From assembly GCF_016651255.1 (NCBI RefSeq), contig NZ_JAEKEG010000048.1, positions 1-46,714 of the forward strand: DNA of 46,714 bases. Direction: 5' to 3'. This DNA comes from Pseudomonas sp. TH10 (GTDB lineage Bacteria > Pseudomonadota > Gammaproteobacteria > Pseudomonadales > Pseudomonadaceae). Each line of letters begins with the position of its first letter. Position 1 is the stretch's first letter. The position numbers were made by a program, and so were the translations under genes. Below are positions 10,609 through 18,302 of this stretch, in pieces. The notes under the pieces are model-generated. The model was given only the letters and a program-made list of their open reading frames with translations, was not told the origin of the DNA and did no database searches.

Positions 10609-10962
10609 TCAGACAGGACTGTCTGCGGCAGCTTCGGCTTCTACCGACTGACTCTCGACGTCGGCGAACACTCCACCATCAGTGACAATGACTCGATAGG
10701 TGCGCAGATGGCGCTCGCAGGGAAAGGTCACGGCCTGGCCGGTGCGAATATCGAACTGGCCCCAATGCACCGGACACGTGATCAAGTCGTCTTCGATGTC
10801 GCCATCCGCCAGGGATGCCGTGGCATGGGTGCACGTGTCTGCCGTGGCATAGAACGTGCCGTCCAGGTTGTAAACGCAGATATCGCCGACCTGCTCGTTC
10901 TGCACTTTCTTTTTGCAGCCCGGTGCCAACTCATCGCGCTGGCAGAGGAGAACGTTACTCAT
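10609..10962 (-). CDS. Rieske [2Fe-2S] ferredoxin component of the dioxygenase
   Basis: This small electron carrier of about 117 residues shuttles electrons from the reductase to the terminal oxygenase. The Rieske ligands are seen as CTHATASLADG (Cys-x-His) and CPVHWGQFD (Cys-x-x-His). The start is placed at ATG 10962 (MSNVLLCQRDEL) rather than at a codon 10 positions upstream, because family members begin here. This start overlaps the stop of the extradiol dioxygenase gene by 8 bases. The last few residues are Ala/Glu-rich. The frame is intact and the alpha subunit follows. Confidence 0.92.
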   Translation of the reverse strand: MSNVLLCQRDELAPGCKKKVQNEQVGDICVYNLDGTFYATADTCTHATASLADGDIEDDLITCPVHWGQFDIRTGQAVTFPCERHLRTYRVIVTDGGVFADVESQSVEAEAAADSPV

Positions 10963-11812
10963 CGCGGGAGCCCCTCGAATGCAGTTGCACAAAGCCCAGA
11001 CCGGTCACCCATTCTGGTACCGGTTCGTAAGCAATCACTTCGCCATAAGCCTCGGGAACCGCGGCCATGGCGCAGGCAAAGTTACGGATTTCCATGGCGC
11101 CATTACCGGCGCGCTCAAGGATTTCCTCATCGCGGTAGGCGGTCAGTCCGGCGAGATCACCGCGCACGCCCAGATCAAGAATTTCGCGGTCGAAATCTTC
11201 GGCCACCTGCCCCATCTGTGCAGTACCCACCCAGTGACTGATGCCGCCACTGCCGATGATCACAACCCGCTCATGCTCATCGAAAGAGGCGACGGCTTGT
11301 TGAATCTGGCGCCCCAGGTCCGCCGCTCTCGACAGCGAGATATAGGGGTCGACACCGCACGCCAGGTAAACAGGAATGCAAGGCAACGTGTGTCCCAGAA
11401 TCTTTTCCGCCGGCTGCACTACCATCTGCTGGGGAATGGAGAATGAGTGATCGACGGTGAAACTGCGCGCCACCGTCCAGTCAATCGCTTTCGCCTCGCC
11501 GTCATTGACGATGTGCTCGGCCAATGCCTGATGATTGCTGATGGGCCCACGACTCAGCCCAGGCAAACTTTCAACCGGACCATCGATGTCACCGGTACCA
11601 ATAACGTACTTGGGCAAACATTGCGGGCCGAACAGAATGAAATGGTCGCAGCCGACGATGATCACGCTGGTAGGCTCAAGCTCCGCCAAGCGCTGCGCAC
11701 AGATATCGAAAGCGCCCCAGATCTTGTTTCTCACCGCCTCGGCAGGTGCCTCAGGCGCCACAAACATCACTGGATCATGCGGCATCCAGAAACCGCCAAC
11801 GATTTTGCCCAT
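10955..11812 (-). CDS. Class III extradiol ring-cleavage dioxygenase, catalytic (LigB-type) subunit
   Basis: This protein opens a catechol ring next to the hydroxyls using Fe(II). It belongs to the LigB family, not the vicinal-oxygen-chelate family. By analogy with LigB the iron ligands are His12 (in FWMPHDPVM), His57 (in VGCDHF) and Glu241 (in NGAMEIRNF), with His193 (in GSGGISHW) as the acid-base residue. The length is 285 residues and the frame is intact. It is paired with a LigA-like subunit directly upstream (11820-12116), which points to a two-subunit LigAB-type enzyme. A C-C hydrolase lies upstream of the pair, so the cleavage product is probably a 2-hydroxy-6-oxo-dienoate. Confidence 0.88.
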   Translation of the reverse strand: MGKIVGGFWMPHDPVMFVAPEAPAEAVRNKIWGAFDICAQRLAELEPTSVIIVGCDHFILFGPQCLPKYVIGTGDIDGPVESLPGLSRGPISNHQALAEHIVNDGEAKAIDWTVARSFTVDHSFSIPQQMVVQPAEKILGHTLPCIPVYLACGVDPYISLSRAADLGRQIQQAVASFDEHERVVIIGSGGISHWVGTAQMGQVAEDFDREILDLGVRGDLAGLTAYRDEEILERAGNGAMEIRNFACAMAAVPEAYGEVIAYEPVPEWVTGLGFVQLHSRGSRDE

Positions 11813-11819
11813 GGCTCAG

Positions 11820-12116
11820 TCAACCCTTCAGCGCAGCGCTGAACGCTGCGATATGTTCTTCGGTAGCGCCTAGGCGACGCTTGTAAATCGCCATGTCTCG
11901 ATCGGGCGCCAACTCTTGCCAAAAGCCCATCGTGAGCATCGGGTTGACCCCGGCGCGCTGCAGACCCGCGACATCGAACTCCAGCACCATTTGTTTGTGC
12001 TCATCGCTCAACGCGAACCGCGCAAGAAATCGAGAGCCGTCAGCGCGAAAGCGTTCCTTCGCCGAACGATCAACGGACAGCTGCCAAAGCACCCTTTCCA
12101 ATACGTTACGACTCAT
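11820..12116 (-). CDS. LigA-like small subunit of the extradiol dioxygenase
   Basis: This is a 98-residue, mostly helical protein of the protocatechuate 4,5-dioxygenase alpha-subunit (LigA) type. Recognisable parts are ERVLWQLSVDRSAKERFRAD, FLARFALSDEHKQMVLEFDV, LQRAGVNPMLTMGFWQEL and a short tail. In LigAB the small subunit caps the active site of the large subunit. It lies 4 bases after the hydrolase stop and 7 bases before the LigB-type gene, as expected for partner subunits. The frame is intact. Confidence 0.85.
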   Translation of the reverse strand: MSRNVLERVLWQLSVDRSAKERFRADGSRFLARFALSDEHKQMVLEFDVAGLQRAGVNPMLTMGFWQELAPDRDMAIYKRRLGATEEHIAAFSAALKG

Positions 12117-12120
12117 GGCC

Positions 12121-12936
12121 TTACTCGCTCAAAAAGTGACGAACCAATGAGACAAAGCGCGCTGGCTGCTCGCTCTGAACCCAATGACCGCAGCGACCAA
12201 AAAGGTGCAGGTCCGCATCCGGTACGCTGTTGGCGATCAGCAGGCCGCACTCGGGTGGCACCACCCGATCTTCGCGGCCGTGGACCACCAGTGTTGGCGC
12301 CTTGATTTTTGCCAGGGCCGCTGCCGGAAAACCCTTGACCACGGTCTCGCCCTCTGCGGCAGGCGCAGGCAACAGTTTGCGCAAGCCATCCTGGGCGCCT
12401 GGGCGGGCACTGGCGACATAGCGACTTTGAACCAGCTGTTCAGTGATCAATTCGGGGTTGTAGGGAAACAACGCCATCAAGGCGCGCATGTTCTCGAGAG
12501 AAGGCTCGTAGGTGTAGGCACCGCGCAGACCCGGGGTCTGGACGAATTCCCCGGCCGGGGTACCCAGGAGCACCAGGCGGTCCACTCGCTCCGGCGCGAA
12601 GATAGCGAGGCCGATGGCCACGGCGCCGCCGAAGGAGTTACCGACAAACGATGCTTTGGCAATATCCAGCGCATCCATGATGCCGACGACGTGGTTGACC
12701 CACAGTTTGATGTCGTACTTCAGGCCTTCCTGATAAGGGGTGAAACCGAACCCCGCGATATCCGGAACGATCACCCGCCAGGCGTCATCGAAAGACGCCA
12801 TGCTTTTCGCCCAATTACTCCAGCCGGAAACGCCTGGGCCCGACCCATGCAGCAGGAACAAGGGCTTGCCCGCGCCTGACTCGTGGTAATTGGTGGTGTG
12901 TCCTGCAGCGAGCAGCGTCTTGCCCAGACCTTCCAT
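12121..12936 (-). CDS. mhpC: Meta-cleavage product hydrolase (C-C bond hydrolase, MhpC/BphD type)
   Basis: This alpha/beta hydrolase splits the carbon-carbon bond of the ring-opened product to give 2-hydroxypentadienoate and a carboxylic acid. The oxyanion-hole motif HGSGPG lies at 30-35, the nucleophile Ser101 in GNSFGGA, Asp223 in GREDRVVP and His251 in GRCGHW, in the order and spacing of BphD/MhpC. The start at 12936 is chosen over one 17 codons upstream because a GGAGG site precedes it and family members begin here; the length is then 271 residues. It is the first gene of the ring operon and lies behind a predicted promoter flanked by two palindromic operators. The frame is intact. Confidence 0.91.
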   Translation of the reverse strand: MEGLGKTLLAAGHTTNYHESGAGKPLFLLHGSGPGVSGWSNWAKSMASFDDAWRVIVPDIAGFGFTPYQEGLKYDIKLWVNHVVGIMDALDIAKASFVGNSFGGAVAIGLAIFAPERVDRLVLLGTPAGEFVQTPGLRGAYTYEPSLENMRALMALFPYNPELITEQLVQSRYVASARPGAQDGLRKLLPAPAAEGETVVKGFPAAALAKIKAPTLVVHGREDRVVPPECGLLIANSVPDADLHLFGRCGHWVQSEQPARFVSLVRHFLSE

Positions 12937-12965
12937 ACGACCTCCGGTTTTTATTTTTTGCGAAC

Positions 12966-12979
12966 ATACAGGCTTGTAT
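12966..12979. promoter_or_regulatory. Operator-like palindrome 1 (ATACA-N4-TGTAT) over the ring-operon start site
   Basis: The site reads ATACAGGCTTGTAT and the symmetry extends to ACATACA/TGTATGT (12964-12981). It begins 4 bases downstream of the predicted -10 box of the ring operon and would cover the transcription start. It is one of five copies in the window and a likely repressor site; the neighbouring TetR protein is the candidate. Confidence 0.7.
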
Positions 12980-12983
12980 GTCA

Positions 12984-13012
12984 ACAATAACGATGGTTGC
13001 GGACACAGTCAA
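12984..13012 (-). promoter_or_regulatory. Predicted sigma-70 promoter of the ring-degradation operon
   Basis: On the minus strand the -35 box TTGACT (13012-13007) is followed by a 17-base spacer and the -10 box TATTGT (12989-12984). The start would fall near 12977, about 40 bases before the hydrolase ATG. Operator 1 lies over the start and operator 2 overlaps the -35 box by one base, an arrangement suited to repression. Confidence 0.65.
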
Positions 13013-13025
13013 TACAGTTATGTAT
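13012..13025. promoter_or_regulatory. Operator-like palindrome 2 (ATACA-N4-TGTAT) abutting the -35 box
   Basis: The site reads ATACAGTTATGTAT. It touches the -35 box of the ring operon and is 46 bases from operator 1, centre to centre. It shares the same 5-base arms and 4-base spacer. Confidence 0.65.
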
Positions 13026-13059
13026 GTTTTTATCTTTATAAGATCATGAAGATCCTATT

Positions 13060-13088
13060 TTTACTGAGAATCTTCTATTAATTATAGG
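13060..13088 (+). promoter_or_regulatory. Possible promoter of the TetR gene
   Basis: TTTACT at 13060-13065, a 17-base spacer and TATAGG at 13083-13088 give a weak sigma-70-like match. Operator 3 begins immediately after it, which would place the start site inside the operator and allow autorepression. The match is modest. Confidence 0.4.
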
Positions 13089-13102
13089 ATACACATATGT
13101 AT
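13089..13102. promoter_or_regulatory. Operator-like palindrome 3 (ATACA-N4-TGTAT) upstream of the TetR gene
   Basis: The site reads ATACACATATGTAT, with the same arms and spacer as the other four copies. It lies between a possible -10 box and the TetR start codon, so it is a likely autoregulatory site. Confidence 0.65.
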
Positions 13103-13229
13103 GCTATGGTCCGTCTGGACTCATAGACGGGCGCAGTGCTGCAACAACGCAAGGATCCCGTTAGAATCCGACCCATAGCCGTTCGCGGCGCACACTTGTC
13201 GCACCCCATGTGGGTTAAGGTTTTCTGGT

Positions 13230-13840
13230 ATGGCATCGCGTCCCAATTTGACCCGTGAGGACTGGATTCAAACGGCCCAGCAACTGTTGAGCAAAGCGGG
13301 GTCGACGCTGTACGTGTCGATACGCTGGCGAAGGCCATGAGCATTACGCGCGGCAGCTTTTATCACCACTTCAGCAATCGCGACGAGCTGCTGCAGGGGA
13401 TACTCAGCAATTGGCGGGCGCGGGCTACAGAGGATGTGATTTTGCACCTGCGCAATGCGCAGACCTCTGCCGAGCAACAGCTCATCCGGCTTCTGGAACT
13501 GCCCTATCACGGGCATGCCGCCCAGGAAGCGGCGGCAGTGGAACTGGGAATTCGCGCCTGGGCACGCGCGGATCGCCAGGCACGGCAGGCCATTGACGAG
13601 GTCGACAAGCACCGCCTGAGTTATATCGAGGGTTTGCTGATGCAAATGCAGATGGGGGAGACAGAAGCGCGGGATCGAGCATTCCTTATCTACTCCTACC
13701 AGTTGGGGCTGTCACTTCTGTCTACCGAAGGCACATCGAACAGCCGCCAGGATCGCAGCGCCCGCATGGCAAACATCCTTTTGAATACGGATGTCCACCA
13801 CGCGCCGCCACTTAAAACCGGCGCGCCTTCAAGTGTCTGA
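13230..13840 (+). CDS. TetR-family transcriptional regulator, one frameshift
   Basis: The N-terminal helix-turn-helix domain reads MASRPNLTREDWIQTAQQLL, then in another frame DTLAKAMSITRGSFYHHFSN and RDELLQGILSNW, the typical TetR signature. The break lies near 13300, where one G is apparently missing from GGGG; restoring it gives SKAGVDAVRVDTLAKAM, as expected. The rebuilt protein has about 203 residues with a variable ligand-binding domain. It is divergent from the ring operon, with three ATACA-N4-TGTAT palindromes between them, so it is the best candidate for the repressor of this island. The inducer is presumably a pathway substrate or CoA ester, but nothing in the sequence shows which. 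The gene overlaps the convergent SDR gene by 12 bases. Confidence 0.85.
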
Positions 13841-14705
13841 GCTCATCAACTTGTTGAGTCCCAGGGCCTTGAAGATGAACCGATCGAAGACCCGATCCGG
13901 TAACCACTGACTGATGTACCAAATCCGATCCAGGGGATAGCGCGTACGAGGTACGCGCGACTCTATCGCATGCCGTACAGCGCGGGTCACCTTGCTCGGT
14001 AGCGCCGCCCCGCTCTCCTGTTGCAATAGCGCGCGATTGAACTGCAACCACGATGCCTCATAACGCGTGCCCGTGTAGCGGTGTGTCTGGCTGGTTGCGG
14101 CGGCTTTCTCGAAGATGCTTGAACGAATGAAGCTGGGCTCAATTGTCGAGACCTCGATACCGCAAGGCATCAGCTCACGTCGCAAACCTTAGCTCAATGC
14201 TTCCAGCGCATGCTTGAAGCCGAATAGGCGGCCATGAACGGCGTGGTCATTGCCCCGGCCACCGATCCGATGTTGACAATACGTCCAGCCCTGCCACTTC
14301 GCGGCGACCGCACGGCCAACAACGGTAAGAACGCCCGAGTCACCTCGAGCACGCCAAAGACATTCACTTCAAATGTCTTGCGAAACTCTTCAATGGGCTG
14401 AAGCGCCAGTGGCCCGCTGAGACTGATGCCTGCATTGTTGACCAGCGCAGCCAGCTGCAGCCCTTGCAAGTGTTGCGCGACCGTTTGCGCGGCTGCTGCC
14501 AATGCCGCGGTGTCGGTCACATCGAAAACCAGGGGAAAAAAAGCTCTCCATAGGTTGCTGACAATCCCGCAGCGTCCTCCGGTCGACGTACGCTACCGAA
14601 CACCCGGTAACCGGCTTCCATAAGATCCTCGGCAATCGCAAGACCAATACCGGTCGATACGCCAGTCACCATGATGGCCGGGCGCTGTGTTTTATTTTGA
14701 GTCAT
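13829..14705 (-). pseudogene. Short-chain dehydrogenase/reductase, two frameshifts and an in-frame stop
   Basis: This is a classical SDR of about 290 residues. The cofactor loop reads MVTGVSTGIGLAIAEDL, then LVNNAGISLSGPL, IVNIGSVAGAM, and a YSASKHAL active site only after a frame correction. A first shift lies near 14535 at a run of A. A second lies near 14208, just before the catalytic lysine. In the corrected frame a TAA stop remains near 14188-14190, where relatives have an acidic or polar residue before GLRREL. The C-terminal part IEVSTIEPSFIRSSIF is intact. It is the last gene of the minus-strand beta-oxidation operon. The extra stop makes this the best case in the window for a truly dead gene. 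Confidence 0.8.
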
Positions 14706-14778
14706 CTGCCGACTTTCCTGTTGTTGTAGGTATTGAAGTCGTGAGTCTGTGGGGGTGAGTAGCCCCCACTCAACAGCA

Positions 14779-15810
14779 TCAAACCGGGTCAGCCACTTTC
14801 AGAACCAGCTTGCCAGGTTGTTTACCGGTAAACAGAGTGGGCAGCAGCGACGGTGCATGCTCGAAGCCTTCCACGATGTTCTCGACCACATTCAACTTGC
14901 CTTCAGCCATCCACTGCGCCATCTGCCGGGCGCCCTCTTCCAGCCGATCACGATAAAACGTCAGCAGGATCCCTTCTACCTTGAGCATTTTCACGCAAAT
15001 AAACATGTAGTTGCGCGGCCCTTGCAACTGAACACCGGTGTAGCCGGATGACATGGCGCCGCAGATGAGCACCCGCCCGCGTGGCGCCATGTTCAGCAAC
15101 AGGGTGTCGAGCATGTCGCCACCGACGTTGTCAAAGTAGGCATTCACGCCTTCAGGGCAAAGTTCGGCAAGACGTGCGCCGATGTCCTCGTTCTGGTAAT
15201 CGATGGCCTCGTCGTAACCGGCGTGCTCCACGATCCAGCGGCACTTTTCTGCACCACCGGCGATGCCGATGACCCGATCGGCACCGGCCGCCTTGCAGAT
15301 CCCTGCCACCAGAGAACCCGTCGCCCCGGTGGCAGCCGAAACCACGACAGTATCACCAGGCCCAACCTTGAGAACGTCGGTCACACCGAAGTAAGCGGTC
15401 AAGCCGCCCACACCGAAAACGCCCAGATGCCAGGTGAGCGGCATATCTTCAGACGGGGGCAGCACGCGTAAAGGCATTGGGCCGTCGGCCCGGGCAATGC
15501 TGTAGTCCTGCCAAGTCAGGAAGCCTTCAACCAGGTCTCCCACTGCGTAACCCGGGTGGCGCGAATCCACCACTTGGCCAATGCCCATGGTGCGCACAGG
15601 TTCGCCAATTTGAACAGGCGGCAGGTAGCCGCCATGATCAGTCAGCCAGATGCGCTGGCTGGCATCGAACCCAAAATACAGCGAACGCACCAACACCTCA
15701 TCCTCCGCCGGCTGAGGCAACGGCCCCTCGCAATAACGGAAGTCTTCAGGCACAACGGCGCCTACCGGGCGACGGGCTAGTAACCATTGACGATTCACAG
15801 GACTGGTCAT
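14779..15810 (-). CDS. NADP-dependent medium-chain oxidoreductase (CurA/leukotriene B4 dehydrogenase-like)
   Basis: This 343-residue zinc-independent medium-chain reductase is related to curcumin and prostaglandin reductases, which reduce the double bond of alpha,beta-unsaturated ketones. It has the N-terminal GroES-like part with FGFDASQRIWL, then the Rossmann part VVVSAATGATGSLVAGICKA, an NVGGD motif and FTGKQPGKLVLKV at the end. No zinc-binding cysteine cluster is visible. The frame is intact. It follows the acyl-CoA ligase by 24 bases and may reduce an unsaturated intermediate of the side chain. Confidence 0.86.
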   Translation of the reverse strand: MTSPVNRQWLLARRPVGAVVPEDFRYCEGPLPQPAEDEVLVRSLYFGFDASQRIWLTDHGGYLPPVQIGEPVRTMGIGQVVDSRHPGYAVGDLVEGFLTWQDYSIARADGPMPLRVLPPSEDMPLTWHLGVFGVGGLTAYFGVTDVLKVGPGDTVVVSAATGATGSLVAGICKAAGADRVIGIAGGAEKCRWIVEHAGYDEAIDYQNEDIGARLAELCPEGVNAYFDNVGGDMLDTLLLNMAPRGRVLICGAMSSGYTGVQLQGPRNYMFICVKMLKVEGILLTFYRDRLEEGARQMAQWMAEGKLNVVENIVEGFEHAPSLLPTLFTGKQPGKLVLKVADPV

Positions 15811-15834
15811 CTTCTTGTTTTCTCTTCATTTGAA

Positions 15835-17391
15835 TCAGATGCGACGCGCTTGGTCGCCCCAGTATTTTTCACGCAGCTCTTTCTTCAATACTTTTCCGAC
15901 TGCGCTACGTGGTAATGGCGAAAGGAAATCGATTGTCTTCGGCGCCTTCACTGAACCCAGTTTGTTCTTGCACAGATCAATCAGTTCTTGCGCATCTATG
16001 CTGAAACCTGGCTTGAGCTCGACGACGCCTTTGACCGACTCACCCCAGTCTGCGTCGGGCACACCGATCACCGCACAGTCCAATACGGCCGGGTGGGACC
16101 ATAGAACCTGCTCTACCTCGCCGGGATAGACGTTAAACCCGCCAGATATGATCAAGTCACGCTTGCGATCGGTAATATGCAGGAACCCCTCGACGTCCAG
16201 ATGCCCTACATCGCCGGTGTGCAGCCACCCATCCACCACGGCTTCTACGGTTTTCTGCGGCTCCTTGTAATAACCCTTCATGACGATGTCACCACGCACG
16301 CAGATCTCGCCACTTTCGCCTTGAGGCAGTTGACGCCCGTCGTCACTCATGACCGCCAATGCATTGGTAACTGACGGCAAACCACAGGCTGAGAGACGGC
16401 TGTCCGGTGCGATGCGACCGTCCAAGAAATGGTCCTGGGGGCGCAGGAAAGCAATCGAACCCGGCGCCTCGGTCTGGCCGTAACCCTGCATCATCACAGG
16501 ACCGAAAACCGCCAATGCATGCTTGAGTTTCTCCAGCGACATGGGCGCAGCGCCATACATCAGGTAACGCAGCGATGAGAAGTCCCGTTGCTCGATACCC
16601 GGCGTTTCCAGCAAGCGATAGATCACGGTGGGGGGCAGGAATAACTCGGTGACCCGATGTTCTTCGATGGCATCCAGCAAAGACATTGGATCAGGCTTGG
16701 TCAGCACGACCACTGTCCCGCCCCGCGCACTGGCAGACAACGACAGAAAGCCGGCAGTATGAGTCATCGGCGCGGCAGCCAGGTTCACGATGCGTTCGCC
16801 CGGGGCGTAGGTCGTGTTGATGATGCCGTTGAGCACTGAAAGCCCGAGGTTTCGATGCGTCTGCATCACGCCCTTGGGCAGACCCGTAGTGCCGCCGGTA
16901 GGCATGATCGCAACCACATCGTCAGGCTCGGATTCGACGCAAGGAACACTTTGGCCTTGCACCGCCAGCCAGTCGGGGAGTGACAGGCAACCCTCGACAT
17001 GGCCGTCGATGCAGACCAGTTTTCTCAAACCGGGACAGGCTGAACGCAGCACCTCTACGACCGGGGCATAGGCCTTCTGAAAAAACAGCACTTCAACATC
17101 GAAGCCCTTGACCAACTGGATGCTTTCGTCAGCCGAACTGCGCGGATTCAAAGGTACCCACGCAAGGCCGGCACGCCACAGGCCTAGTACGCACATCCAG
17201 GCCAGGGGATGGTTCCCGGCCAGCACAGCACCGTGACTGCCTTTACGGGCGCCATCCGCCACCAGCGCCTGAGCCACCTGGCAAGTAATGCCGTAAGACT
17301 CCTCGTATGCCCAACGCTGCCCGTCCATGACGAAAGCAGTCCCCTGCGGGTTCAACGACCGACCGCGGTCGAAGAAGTCGATGATGGCCAT
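15835..17391 (-). CDS. Long/medium-chain-type acyl-CoA ligase (AMP-forming)
   Basis: This 518-residue ANL-superfamily ligase activates a carboxylic acid to its CoA ester with ATP. The motifs are in order: AMP-binding loop IMPTGGTTGLPKGVMQTH, YGQTEAPG, the TGDVGHLDVEGF turn, the hinge DRKRDLIISGGFNVYPGEVE and the catalytic lysine in SAVGKVLKKEL. It is a general FadD-like type, not the feruloyl-CoA type found at 4073-5936. Its place in an operon with acyl-CoA dehydrogenases and an enoyl-CoA hydratase indicates activation of the side-chain acid. The frame is intact. Confidence 0.9.
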   Translation of the reverse strand: MAIIDFFDRGRSLNPQGTAFVMDGQRWAYEESYGITCQVAQALVADGARKGSHGAVLAGNHPLAWMCVLGLWRAGLAWVPLNPRSSADESIQLVKGFDVEVLFFQKAYAPVVEVLRSACPGLRKLVCIDGHVEGCLSLPDWLAVQGQSVPCVESEPDDVVAIMPTGGTTGLPKGVMQTHRNLGLSVLNGIINTTYAPGERIVNLAAAPMTHTAGFLSLSASARGGTVVVLTKPDPMSLLDAIEEHRVTELFLPPTVIYRLLETPGIEQRDFSSLRYLMYGAAPMSLEKLKHALAVFGPVMMQGYGQTEAPGSIAFLRPQDHFLDGRIAPDSRLSACGLPSVTNALAVMSDDGRQLPQGESGEICVRGDIVMKGYYKEPQKTVEAVVDGWLHTGDVGHLDVEGFLHITDRKRDLIISGGFNVYPGEVEQVLWSHPAVLDCAVIGVPDADWGESVKGVVELKPGFSIDAQELIDLCKNKLGSVKAPKTIDFLSPLPRSAVGKVLKKELREKYWGDQARRI

Positions 17392-17429
17392 TGCAGCCTC
17401 CTGTTGTTATGGGTGTTATGGATTCGGGA

Positions 17430-18272
17430 TTACTTGGCGAACGGCAGCAAGGCGTCGATTGAACCCGGCAGGTCCAGCTCGAACTCGCGGACTTGGCCAT
17501 CTCTCATCAATGCAGCCATGCCAGCCTGCATTTCCGCGCTTTCCATGCCCGTACGCAGGCCATCGTTTTCTGCAGCCAGACCAGCAAACAGCGGCTCGAC
17601 AAAGGGTTCAAAGGCCCTACGCACCACTTCACGATTCATCGCGATTACCGCGTGTGAGCGCTTGGCCACTCGGCGTACCAAGTCTTCCACGTAACCGTCC
17701 AGCTCACCTTGCGGCAATGCCCGGTTGATCAAACCGTAGCGCTCGGCCTCAACACCGCTGAAGTCACGCGAGGTCAGCAGCAACTCCAACGCTCTAGCCG
17801 GGCCCAGCGCCAGTGCCGAGCGAGTCGCCCCGCCACCTGCCGGAACAAAGCCGCCACTGGCTTCCGGGAAACAGAACAACGATTCGCTGCTGGCGAAACG
17901 CATGTTCAAGCACAGCAGAAACTCCAGGCCGCCGCCGCGGACACGGCCATTGACCTTACCGATGGTGACTTGCGGCAACATCTGCCAGGTCAGCGTGAGG
18001 GACTGAAACGCATTGAGATCAGGCGTCTTGCTGGCCATGCTCGGATCTTCGGCAATGGCCACGATGTCACCGATATCAAAGTGGGCAATGAAGAAATCCG
18101 GATCTGCGCTATCGATCACTACAATCTTCACGCTTGGGTCGACTTGCAGGCGACCCGCCACTTGGAACAATTCCTCGACCATCTTCGCGGTCATCAAGTT
18201 AATCGGAGGAGCCGAAAAGGTCAGGCGCAGGACTTCACCGTCCTGCTGCAGAGAAAACGTCGAAAAACTCAT
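17430..18272 (-). CDS. Enoyl-CoA hydratase/isomerase family protein
   Basis: This 280-residue crotonase-fold protein would hydrate a 2-enoyl-CoA or carry out a related step. The oxyanion-hole region reads VNGRVRGGGLEFLLCLNMRF, and the second active-site glutamate is in FPEASGGFVPAGGGATR, so both expected catalytic glutamates are present. The C-terminus is helical and normal in length. It sits between the acyl-CoA ligase and the saccharopine-dehydrogenase-like gene with short gaps. The frame is intact. Confidence 0.87.
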   Translation of the reverse strand: MSFSTFSLQQDGEVLRLTFSAPPINLMTAKMVEELFQVAGRLQVDPSVKIVVIDSADPDFFIAHFDIGDIVAIAEDPSMASKTPDLNAFQSLTLTWQMLPQVTIGKVNGRVRGGGLEFLLCLNMRFASSESLFCFPEASGGFVPAGGGATRSALALGPARALELLLTSRDFSGVEAERYGLINRALPQGELDGYVEDLVRRVAKRSHAVIAMNREVVRRAFEPFVEPLFAGLAAENDGLRTGMESAEMQAGMAALMRDGQVREFELDLPGSIDALLPFAK

Positions 18273-18302
18273 GAGAGAAATCCTTCAATGTGCAGGGAGG
18301 GT

